From an uncultured Ardenticatenia bacterium (GTDB lineage Bacteria; Chloroflexota; Anaerolineae; Promineifilales; Promineifilaceae), in contig CALLZA010000751.1 of assembly GCA_937858165.1 (NCBI GenBank), positions 1-5,491 of the forward strand: a stretch of DNA of 5,491 nucleotides. Reading direction: 5' to 3'. The translations under genes and the position numbers were made by a program. The notes beneath the pieces were generated by a model. The model saw only the letters and a list, made by a program, of their open reading frames with translations, was not told where the DNA came from and did not search any database. Below, in pieces: positions 1 through 5,341 of the stretch (position 1 is the first letter of the stretch; every line of letters begins with the position of its first letter).

Positions 1-230
1 CTCCCCTTAGTCATCTACTCGTATTCTCGGGTGGTCGCAGTGGTGTTGTAGTAGAGGCCAGACCCGGCCCCCGCCCCCCACGCCCCCCGGATGCAGCAAA
101 AGAGCCGAGGCAGGGAAGCCCCTGGGGTCTATTGGAGACTTTCTTCCTATGGGTTTCCAGGGGCCTATGTACAGTGTCCAGGTCCCAGTCCACTTTCCCT
201 ATGGACCGTGAACCGGGGCCCCTAACCCCT
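1..230. other. Unassigned contig end, low trust
   Basis: I see no convincing gene here. The only open frame (minus strand, 11-193) has low-complexity GRGGRG and TTTPLRPP stretches and matches no family I recognise. The composition is unusual: positions 64-90 are almost only C and G with runs of five to six C, unlike the balanced codon-periodic sequence further right. There is an imperfect palindrome, with 8-base arms GCCCCTGG (118-125) and CCAGGGGC (157-164) and a 31-base spacer. Because the other contig end is demonstrably sequencing artefact, this end may also be a poor-quality read tail. The boundary with trustworthy sequence is not sharp; I place it near 230, just before the promoter of the first gene. 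Confidence 0.45.
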
Positions 231-239
231 TTCCCGCAG

Positions 240-267
240 TTGGACGCCCGCCAATCTGTGCTACAAT
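240..267 (+). promoter_or_regulatory. Sigma-70-type extended -10 promoter for the DUF151 gene
   Basis: The -10 hexamer TACAAT (262-267) matches TATAAT at five of six positions. It is preceded by TG at 259-260 and one spacer base, a perfect extended -10 (TGnTACAAT). A weak -35 candidate, TTGGAC, lies at 240-245 with a 16-base spacer. Transcription would start near 274, about 50 bases before the ATG. The same TGnTACAAT core recurs at 4545-4553. The call is motif-based; no start site is known. Confidence 0.55.
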
Positions 268-281
268 AAGCTCAAATCAAG

Positions 282-296
282 CTCCGCTCGGCGGAG
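282..296 (+). promoter_or_regulatory. Short hairpin in the 5' leader
   Basis: CTCCGC (282-287) and GCGGAG (291-296) form a six-pair GC-rich stem with a TCG triloop. It lies just downstream of the predicted transcription start and 26 bases before the ATG at 323. No U-run follows, so it is not a terminator. It could protect the 5' end or modulate translation; this is inference. Confidence 0.4.
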
Positions 297-322
297 TGTA
301 GTCAACGCTTGAGGGACCGCCC

Positions 323-850
323 ATGATCGAGGTCGTGATCGACAGCATCCGCATCAGTCTGGTTTCCCAGCACCGCATCGTGCTGCTGCGCGAGGTGGAT
401 AGCGAGCGCCAGCTGCCCATCTGGATCGGCCCCTGCGAGGCCGAGGCCATTACCATTGAGTTGCAGGACGTGAAGGTCGCCCGGCCACTGACCCAGGACT
501 TGCTCAAGAACGTCATCAGTGAACTGGGCGGCACGGTGTCGCATGTGCTGATCAAGGAACTGAACGAGAGCGTCTTCCACGCCCGGCTGTTCATCAACAT
601 CGAGGGCGAGCGCGAGGCGCGGGAGATCGACTGCCGGCCATCCGACGCCATTGCTCTGGCCGTGCGGGCCAAGGTGCCGATCTTCATCGCCGAAGAGGTC
701 ATGGACGTGGCCGGGGTAGAGCCGGAGCCGGATTTGCAGGAAGCGGCCCAGGGCCAGGCCGAGGAAGCGGCCGACGTGGGCAAGCTGGACGCCTTCAGCG
801 ACTTTCTGGACACGCTCGACTTCGACGACTTCGACGAAAGCAACCGGTAG
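323..850 (+). CDS. Bifunctional nuclease family protein (DUF151)
   Basis: A 175-residue cytoplasmic protein of the DUF151/DNase-RNase family, members of which have been reported to cleave both DNA and RNA. Visible family blocks are LPIWIGPCEAEAI (residues 31-43), RPLTQDLL (54-61), EIDCRPSDAIALAVR (101-115) and PIFIAEEVM (119-127), in the usual order and spacing, so the core domain (about 1-130) is complete. Residues 130-175 form an acidic, low-complexity tail with FSDFLDTLDFDDFDES; similar variable tails occur in bacterial members. There is no signal peptide or membrane segment. The start is supported by GAGGGA at 311-316, six bases before the ATG, and by conservation beginning at MIEVVID. 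It has its own promoter at 240-267 and is closed by a terminator at 894-928, so it is probably monocistronic. Nuclease activity is inferred from family membership; the in vivo substrate is unknown. Confidence 0.9.
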   Translation: MIEVVIDSIRISLVSQHRIVLLREVDSERQLPIWIGPCEAEAITIELQDVKVARPLTQDLLKNVISELGGTVSHVLIKELNESVFHARLFINIEGEREAREIDCRPSDAIALAVRAKVPIFIAEEVMDVAGVEPEPDLQEAAQGQAEEAADVGKLDAFSDFLDTLDFDDFDESNR

Positions 851-871
851 TCGCCGCGCCATCCGGTAGCC

Positions 872-888
872 CGAACCGTCGCGGTTCG
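872..888 (+). promoter_or_regulatory. Hairpin upstream of the terminator, with alternative pairing
   Basis: CGAACCG (872-878) and CGGTTCG (882-888) form a seven-pair stem with a TCG triloop. GAACCGT (873-879) is also perfectly complementary to ACGGTTC (902-908), which spans part of the left arm and loop of the following terminator. The two foldings exclude each other, as in attenuators. The 12-pair terminator stem is stronger than the seven-pair alternative, so switching would need a factor or a kinetic effect. The pairings are visible; any regulatory use is inference. Confidence 0.4.
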
Positions 889-893
889 CAGTT

Positions 894-928
894 AACGTGA
901 AACGGTTCCCGTTTCACGTTTTCATTTT
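894..928 (+). terminator. Intrinsic terminator after the DUF151 gene
   Basis: AACGTGAAACGG (894-905) and CCGTTTCACGTT (909-920) form a perfect 12-pair stem with a TTC loop. The following TTCATTTT makes a T-rich tract of which six of eight bases are T. It lies 43 bases after the DUF151 stop codon and ends 18 bases before the dnaB start. It is nearly symmetric, but the T-tract favours the + strand. Its position implies that dnaB needs read-through or a promoter I could not identify in the remaining 18 bases. Confidence 0.8.
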
Positions 929-946
929 GAGACGCATGTAGCGGTT

Positions 947-2290
947 ATGGATACGATCGAAGAACGCCTGCCACCCCATAGCATTGAAGCGGAAGAGGCC
1001 GTCCTCGGCTCGCTGCTCATCGATCCCGACGCCCTGTTCGAGGTGTCGAGCTTCCTGCGCGCCGACGCCTTCTACCGCGCCCAGAACCGCTGGATCTACG
1101 AATCCATGCTGGCCCTCAGCGAAAACCGCGTGCCGCTCGACGTGGTGACGCTGATCGAGGAGTTGCGCCGCCGCGAACGGCTGGAAGAGATCGGCGGCGA
1201 AAGCACCGTCATCAGTCTGCTCAACGCGGTGCCGACGTCGATCAACGTCGAAGCCTACGGCAAGATGGTCGAGGCCGCGTCCATCCGCCGCAAGCTGCTG
1301 CTGGCCGCCGGTTCCATCGCCAAGCTGGCCTACAACGAGGCCGAAGACATCAACGTCGTCCTCGACCGCTCTGAACACACCCTGTTCAGCATCAGCGAGC
1401 AGCGCACGACGCGCGACCTGCAACCCGTGCGCGAGATTGCCGGCGCTTACCTGGAGCGCATGGAGTTGCTGCGCGAGCGCGGCGACGAGTTCATCGGCAT
1501 CCCCACCGGCTTCACCGATCTGGATAAGATGCTCAGCGGGCTGAACAAGTCGGACCTGATCATCGTCGCCGCCCGGCCGGGCATGGGCAAGACGGCGCTG
1601 GAGATCTCCATCGCCCTCAACGCCGCCCGACGCTATGACAAGCGAGTGGCCATGTTCAACCTGGAGATGTCGGGCGAGCAACTGCTCCAGCGCATGATCG
1701 CCGCCGAGACGCGCATCGACTCGCAACTGCTGCGACGCGGCGAACTGGCCGACCACGAGTGGGCCATCTTCCTGGAGGCGCTCGGCCGCCTGTCGGAGAC
1801 GCGCATCTACATCGACGACACCCCCTCCATCTCGCCCATGCAGCTGCGAACGAAGTGTCGCCGCCTCTACGCCGAGCACGGGCTGGACCTGGTGATGATC
1901 GACTACCTGCAACTGATGCAGGCCGAGCACCCCACCAGCAACCGCGTGCAGGAGGTCAGCGAGATTTCGCGCGAGTTGAAGGGGTTGGCCCGCGAACTGG
2001 ACGTGCCGGTAATCGCCGCGGCCCAGCTCAGCCGCGCGGTAGAGAGCCGGCAGAACAAGCGGCCGCAACTGTCCGACCTGCGTGACTCTGGAAGTATTGA
2101 GCAAGATGCGGATGTGGTCATGTTCATCTATCGCGACGACTACTATAATCCCGACAGTTCCGAGCGGCCCAACATCGCTGAAATCAACGTCGCCAAGCAC
2201 CGCAACGGCCCGACCGGCGCTATCGACCTCTTCTGGCATGGCAAGCTGGCCACGTTCCGCAACCTGCACCGGCAAGAGATAGAACTATAG
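947..2290 (+). CDS. dnaB: Replicative DNA helicase DnaB
   Basis: A 447-residue hexameric 5'-3' replicative helicase that unwinds the fork and recruits primase; the length is normal for the family. The N-terminal domain (about 8-110) opens with the typical LPPHSIEAEEAVLGSLLIDPDAL. A linker precedes the RecA-like domain (about 185-440), which begins at GIPTGFTDLDKML. Walker A is ARPGMGKTAL (209-218, Lys215), the catalytic Glu is E240 in MFNLEMSGEQL, and Walker B is LVMIDYLQLM (315-324, Asp319). The glutamine of AAAQLSRAVE is Q360, DLRDSGSIEQDADV follows at 377-390, and the arginine-finger region is AKHRNGPTG (416-424, Arg419). All key residues are present, and no intein interrupts the P-loop or later motifs. 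ATG 947 is the only sensible start, with a TAA in frame at 893 and no other start codon between. No Shine-Dalgarno sequence is visible. The downstream DnaD-like and loader genes fit a helicase-loading cluster. Confidence 0.97.
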   Translation: MDTIEERLPPHSIEAEEAVLGSLLIDPDALFEVSSFLRADAFYRAQNRWIYESMLALSENRVPLDVVTLIEELRRRERLEEIGGESTVISLLNAVPTSINVEAYGKMVEAASIRRKLLLAAGSIAKLAYNEAEDINVVLDRSEHTLFSISEQRTTRDLQPVREIAGAYLERMELLRERGDEFIGIPTGFTDLDKMLSGLNKSDLIIVAARPGMGKTALEISIALNAARRYDKRVAMFNLEMSGEQLLQRMIAAETRIDSQLLRRGELADHEWAIFLEALGRLSETRIYIDDTPSISPMQLRTKCRRLYAEHGLDLVMIDYLQLMQAEHPTSNRVQEVSEISRELKGLARELDVPVIAAAQLSRAVESRQNKRPQLSDLRDSGSIEQDADVVMFIYRDDYYNPDSSERPNIAEINVAKHRNGPTGAIDLFWHGKLATFRNLHRQEIEL

Positions 2291-2312
2291 TGACGAGTGA
2301 CGATTGGACTGT

Positions 2313-2420
2313 TAAGAAGCTCACGCAAAGACGCTAAGAAAGCAAAGACGCAAAGAGTATCTTGCTTCTTTATTCTTCCTTTGCGCCTTCGCCCCTTCGC
2401 GCCTTTGCGTGAGCTTCTTA
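2313..2420. repeat. 108-bp palindromic ACGCAAAG-type dispersed repeat
   Basis: Perfect 18-base terminal arms, TAAGAAGCTCACGCAAAG (2313-2330) and its complement (2403-2420), continue inward as an imperfect stem to 2355 and 2379, leaving a T-rich loop at 2356-2378. Each arm contains repeated degenerate GCAAAG/ACGCAAAG units. I recall this style of sequence (GCGCAAAG, CTTTGCGTGAG) as a widespread non-coding palindromic repeat in Chloroflexota, cyanobacteria and other environmental bacteria, where it often yields spurious small proteins such as FASLREL or RKDAKKAKTQR. Both kinds of reading occur here and should not be annotated. The four-base ACTG at 2308-2311 and 2420-2423 flanks it and may be a target duplication, though it overlaps the arm by one base. 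A short tandem TGACGAG/TGACGAT (2291-2304) lies between it and dnaB. No transposase is present, so it would be a non-autonomous REP/MITE-like element. Confidence 0.75.
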
Positions 2421-2447
2421 CTGGCAACCGCCAACTGAGAGGACGCC

Positions 2448-3176
2448 ATGACGACACGGGCTTCCATGCAAGGCTTCGCCGGCTTCCCGGATGGGATGCG
2501 CCGGGCGACGCCGATTCCAAATCTGTTCTTCAGCGATCTGCTGCCCCTCATCGATAACATGGCCGAGCTGAAGGTGACACTCTACGCCTTCTGGGCACTG
2601 GGCCAGCGCGAGGGGACTGTGCGCTATCTGCGGCTGACCGACTTCATGAATGACCCCGTCCTGCTGAAGGCGATGGGCGGCCCGAACATCCAGAGCGGCG
2701 TGGACGAATTGCTCGACGGCATCGAGCGCGCCCTGGCCCGCGGCACGTTCCTGAAGGTCGCCGTCGAGGGAGCGGATGGGCAAATGGAGTTGTACTTCCT
2801 GAACACCGAGAAGGGGCGCGCCGCCGTCGATGGCATCAGCCGCGGCGAGTGGCGGCCGTCGCCCGACGACGAGCAGCCCATCACCCTGCTCATTGAGCGG
2901 CCCAACATCTTCGTCCTCTACGAGCAGAACATCGGCGCATTGACACCGATGATCGCCGAAGAGTTGCGCGAGGCGGAAAAGAACTACCCGCCGCGCTGGA
3001 TCGAGGAAGCGATCAAGCTGGCCGTCACCAACAATGTTCGTCGCTGGCGCTACGTCCAGAGCATTCTGGAGCGCTGGCGCGTAGAGGGGAGAAAAGATGC
3101 GCTCGGTCAACGAGATACTCAACGGAACCTCCAACGGCAAATTCCGTCCGAGTATGACGACATCATCCAGCGCTAA
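2448..3176 (+). CDS. DnaD-domain replication initiation protein (DnaD-like)
   Basis: A 242-residue cytoplasmic protein. Residues about 23-140 (PIPNLFFSDLLPLIDNMAELKVTL and on through an LDGIERALARGTFLKV helix) resemble the N-terminal winged-helix part of DnaD-like proteins. Residues about 155-212 are a clear DnaD/DnaB_2 domain: FVLYEQNIGALTP, a central helix, then NNVRRWRYVQSILERW (195-210), which carries the family's YxxxIxxxW-type motif. The basic and acidic tail (213-242) ends in EYDDIIQR. In Firmicutes, DnaD bridges the initiator to helicase loading and remodels DNA; a similar role here is inferred from its place between dnaB and a DnaC/DnaI-like loader. The start has a strong GAGAGGA (2437-2443) five bases upstream... 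with spacing measured from 2443 of four bases to ATG 2448. Its last 80 nt overlap the next gene in another frame. A palindromic repeat separates it from dnaB, so shared transcription with dnaB is uncertain. Confidence 0.85.
   Translation: MTTRASMQGFAGFPDGMRRATPIPNLFFSDLLPLIDNMAELKVTLYAFWALGQREGTVRYLRLTDFMNDPVLLKAMGGPNIQSGVDELLDGIERALARGTFLKVAVEGADGQMELYFLNTEKGRAAVDGISRGEWRPSPDDEQPITLLIERPNIFVLYEQNIGALTPMIAEELREAEKNYPPRWIEEAIKLAVTNNVRRWRYVQSILERWRVEGRKDALGQRDTQRNLQRQIPSEYDDIIQR
3084..3091 (+). promoter_or_regulatory. Ribosome binding site inside the DnaD-like gene
   Basis: GAGGGGAG lies five bases before ATG 3097 and within the coding sequence of the preceding gene. It is the strongest Shine-Dalgarno match near the loader start and is the reason for choosing ATG 3097 over ATG 3154 (loader residue 20), which has only a poor match upstream. 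It implies translation initiation well inside the upstream gene. Confidence 0.6.
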
Positions 3177-4515
3177 GCCGGCCGCCGGGCGCGACGACGG
3201 CGGCATCGGCAAGCCTGACTGCCCGCACTGCGAGGGGCTGGGCTACGTCGTGCCCAACGTAGGGCCGGACGACCCCGGCTTCGGCCGTGCCGTGCCCTGC
3301 GTCTGCCGCGCCGCCGAGCAGGAGATGGGTCGGCTCGATAGCCTGCTGCGCCTCAGCCAGATCGGCGCGCTGGCGGATTGCACCTTCGCCACGTTCAAAC
3401 CCGACGGCCACGGCCTGACCCACACCCGGCAGCGCAACCTGCGCACGGCCTATGACCGCGCCCAGGAGTACGCCGAGGAGCCGCGCGGCTGGCTGGTGCT
3501 GAAGGGCGGCTACGGCTGCGGCAAGACCCACCTGGCCGCGGCCATTGCCAACCACGCCCTGGCCTTCGGTCGGGCGGTGCTGTTCGTCAACACGCCCGAC
3601 CTGCTCGACCACCTGCGGGCGACGTTCAACCCCGATTCGACCGTCAGCTACGACGAGCGCTTCGACCAGGTGCGCAATAGCCCGCTGCTCATCCTCGATG
3701 ACCTGGGCACGCAGAGCAACAGCGAGTGGGCGCAGGAGAAGCTGTACCAGATCCTCAACTATCGCTACAACGCCAAACTGCCGACGGTCATCACCACCAA
3801 CCTGGAACTGGAGGCGATCGAAATTCGCGTGCGCTCGCGCATGGTCGATCCTGGCCTGTCGCAGATCATCCACATCGCCGCGCCCGACTTCCGCCGCGCC
3901 GGCGTCGGCGACGAGCAGTCAGACCTGAGCACGCTAAACCTCCACGCGGACAAGACGTTCGAGACGTTCGACCTGCGCGAGAACGAGCTGCCGCGGCCAC
4001 AGGGGGATAACCTACGCCGGGCGCTGGAGCTGGCCGTGGCCTTCGCCGATGAGCCGAAGGACTGGCTGGTGTTCAACAGCGTGGCCTATGGCAACGGCAA
4101 GACCCACCTGGCGGCAGCCATTGCCAACTATCGCGCCAACGCCGGCGAGCCGGTGCTGTTCGTCGTCGTGCCCGACCTGCTCGATCACCTGCGGGCGACC
4201 TTCAACCCCAGCGCCAACATCCGGCTGGACAAGCGCTTCGATGAGGTCAAGACCGCGCCGCTGCTGGTGCTGGACGACCTGGGCACGGAGAGCGCTACGG
4301 CCTGGGCGCGCGAGAAGCTGTACCAGTTGTTCAACTACCGCTACAACGCCCGGCTGCCAACCGTGATCACCACCGCCGTGCCGGTGGAGGAGCTTGACCC
4401 GCGTCTGGCCTCGCGCATGCTCGACGGCATCCGCTGTACCTTTTTCGTCATCGAAGCGCCAAGCTATCGGGGCAAGAGCACGCGGCCGCGGCGGGCGGCC
4501 AGTCGGAGAGGGTAA
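3097..4515 (+). CDS. Tandem-AAA+ DnaC/DnaI-like helicase loader
   Basis: A 472-residue protein with an N-terminal zinc-binding element (CPHC at 42-45, CVC at 68-70), as in DnaI-like loaders, followed by two homologous AAA+ modules of the DnaC/DnaI/IstB group. Module 1 (about 95-266) is canonical: P-loop GGYGCGKT (137-144, Lys143), Walker B LLILDDLG (197-204), sensor TTN (233-235) and SRM with Arg248. Module 2 (about 286-455) repeats the same order but is degraded. Its P-loop region reads NSVAYGNGKT (327-336): GKT is kept, but the first glycine is lost and one residue is added. Walker B VLDDLG survives (391-396), the sensor Asn is Ala427, and SRM is kept (Arg440). Proposed role: loading DnaB on DNA with the DnaD-like partner encoded just upstream; this follows from domain type and context. 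IstB-like transposition helpers share the fold, but no transposase is nearby. The start at 3097 rests on the RBS at 3084-3091; ATG 3154 is an alternative. No terminator follows. Confidence 0.85.
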   Translation: MRSVNEILNGTSNGKFRPSMTTSSSAKPAAGRDDGGIGKPDCPHCEGLGYVVPNVGPDDPGFGRAVPCVCRAAEQEMGRLDSLLRLSQIGALADCTFATFKPDGHGLTHTRQRNLRTAYDRAQEYAEEPRGWLVLKGGYGCGKTHLAAAIANHALAFGRAVLFVNTPDLLDHLRATFNPDSTVSYDERFDQVRNSPLLILDDLGTQSNSEWAQEKLYQILNYRYNAKLPTVITTNLELEAIEIRVRSRMVDPGLSQIIHIAAPDFRRAGVGDEQSDLSTLNLHADKTFETFDLRENELPRPQGDNLRRALELAVAFADEPKDWLVFNSVAYGNGKTHLAAAIANYRANAGEPVLFVVVPDLLDHLRATFNPSANIRLDKRFDEVKTAPLLVLDDLGTESATAWAREKLYQLFNYRYNARLPTVITTAVPVEELDPRLASRMLDGIRCTFFVIEAPSYRGKSTRPRRAASRRG

Positions 4516-4544
4516 GCGTCACGCCGAGTTTGCTCCATCGTATA

Positions 4545-4553
4545 TGATACAAT
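4545..4553 (+). promoter_or_regulatory. Extended -10 promoter of the toxin-antitoxin pair
   Basis: TGATACAAT fits TGnTACAAT, the same extended -10 core seen before the DUF151 gene. Only a weak -35 (GAGTTT, 4526-4531, 16-base spacing) is visible, which is common for extended -10 promoters. It lies 30 bases before ATG 4584 in the 68-base gap after the loader gene, so the pair can be transcribed independently of the replication genes. I see no clear operator palindrome overlapping it. Confidence 0.5.
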
Positions 4554-4583
4554 GCAGGCAACTGACGCAAGGAAGCTAGGCAC

Positions 4584-5006
4584 ATGTCCGTAATGATCCC
4601 GATCTCATCAGAAACCTATCGCCTGCTGAAGCGGCGAGCGACAGAAGCTAACGCGACACCAGAGCAGTTAGCCGAGGCGGCAATTCGCTTGCAATTCGGC
4701 AATACTCCGCACATTGAGCAGCGCGACACTCCATCTGGCCCGCGAGCCATGATTCGCGGCACACGGGTAGCTGTTTCGCACGTGGCTGGCTTTCTGGACG
4801 GCGGTTTCTCAGTCGAGGAGATCGTTTCGGAAGCATTGCCGGATGTACCGCCCGCGGCTATCTATGAGGCTCTGGCCTACTACTACGAGCATCAGGCTGA
4901 GATCGAAGCCGATTGGGCCGCCAATGAACAGGAAGCCGTGTTGGCCGATCTGAGTCAAAGGCTTTCGCCAGAGCAACTGGCCCGCTTTAGAGGTCAGACG
5001 GTGTGA
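4584..5006 (+). CDS. DUF433 antitoxin (VapB-like)
   Basis: A 140-residue protein whose residues about 55-108 form a DUF433 domain: MIRGTRVAVSHVAGFLDGGFSVEEIVSEALPDVPPAAIYEALAYYYEHQAEIEAD, written here in pieces as MIRGTRVAV (56-64), GFSVEEIV (74-81), and AIYEALAYYYEHQAEIE (92-108). DUF433 proteins are paired with DUF5615 PIN-like toxins and are taken as their DNA-binding antitoxins. The first 38 residues (MIPISSETYRLLKRRATEAN, then a second helix) look like a short strand-helix-helix element, perhaps an extra DNA-binding or dimerisation part. The C-terminal helix (112-138) probably wraps the toxin; this is inference. The start is supported by AAGGAAG (4569-4575), eight bases upstream. The stop TGA overlaps the toxin's GTG start by four bases, so translation is probably coupled. 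Autoregulation is usual for such antitoxins but not shown here. Confidence 0.85.
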   Translation: MSVMIPISSETYRLLKRRATEANATPEQLAEAAIRLQFGNTPHIEQRDTPSGPRAMIRGTRVAVSHVAGFLDGGFSVEEIVSEALPDVPPAAIYEALAYYYEHQAEIEADWAANEQEAVLADLSQRLSPEQLARFRGQTV

Positions 5007-5275
5007 CACTTCGCATCTTGCTGGACGAACACGTGTGGACTGGGCTGGTAGCAATTGGAAAACAACTGAGTATCGATGTACTGCCGGTCCAGCAAGTGTT
5101 ACCTAAAGGCACCAGTGATGATGAGGTACTCAGCTTTGCTTACAAAGAGGAACGAGTCCTCTTTACGAGCAACGCGCGTGATTTCAAGCCACTAGCAACA
5201 GAATGGTTTCTGATGGGACGCGACCATGCTGGAATTGTAATCGTACCGGGTCGGACTGATCGCTCACTTCTGAGC
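5003..5275 (+). CDS. DUF5615 PIN-like toxin, truncated at the contig end
   Basis: The first 91 residues of a DUF5615 PIN-like protein, expected to be a metal-dependent RNase toxin neutralised by the DUF433 protein. Visible features are the early acidic ILLDEH (5-10), GTSDDEVLSFAYKEERVLFT (36-55), NARDFKPL (57-64), and GRDHAGIVIVPGR (72-84). The acidic residues D8/E9, D39/D40 and D60 are the likely metal ligands. The start is GTG 5003 in the overlap GTGA, with AGAGG (4989-4993) nine bases upstream. GC over 5041-5220 is about 48% (87 of 180), well below dnaB, which suggests horizontal acquisition. From residue 92 the frame is sequencing adapter, not gene: the apparent ending LSLIHISEPTRPY up to 5317 and the stop at about 5315-5317 are artificial. 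About 25 to 40 residues of the true C-terminus are probably missing, judged from the usual family length. Confidence 0.85.
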
Positions 5276-5341
5276 CTGTCTCTTATACACATCTCCGAGC
5301 CCACGAGACCGTACTAGATCTCGTATGCCGTCTTCTGCTTG
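5276..5341 (+). other. Illumina Nextera adapter read-through (artefact)
   Basis: CTGTCTCTTATACACATCT (5276-5294) is the reverse complement of the Tn5 mosaic end. CCGAGCCCACGAGAC (5295-5309) is the rest of the Nextera read-2 side adapter, CGTACTAG (5310-5317) equals the i7 index known as N702, and ATCTCGTATGCCGTCTTC plus TGCTTG (5318-5341) is the P7 flow-cell end. Every segment is exact and in the correct order. This is library sequence joined to the contig, not DNA of the organism. Confidence 0.98.

Noticed and set aside
25..41. Possible P5 adapter remnant at the left end
   Set aside because: It needs one insertion and one mismatch, the expected mosaic end next to genomic sequence is missing, and the orientation is wrong for read-through at a left contig end. 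Kept only as weak support for a suspect contig end.
914..2275. 453-codon open frame on the minus strand opposite dnaB
   Set aside because: It mirrors dnaB almost end to end, has no family motif, is rich in A, G, L, V, H and Q as expected from reverse reading of GC-rich codons, and dnaB is certain.
947..2290. Intein or split dnaB
   Set aside because: The reading frame is normal length and all helicase motifs are contiguous.
2297..2557. Small + strand frame starting MTIGLLRSSRKDAKKAKTQR, and minus-strand frames over the same region
   Set aside because: They are translations of the palindromic repeat, running out of frame into the DnaD-like gene; this is a known kind of spurious prediction.
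2418..3212. 264-codon minus-strand frame opposite the DnaD-like gene, and the similar 3163-3873 frame opposite the loader
   Set aside because: Both are antisense shadows of well-supported genes in high-GC DNA, with no recognisable domain.
3097..4515. IstB-type transposition helper as an alternative for the AAA+ protein
   Set aside because: No IstA-like transposase or terminal inverted repeats flank it, it has a zinc-binding N-terminus, and it overlaps a DnaD-like gene next to dnaB.
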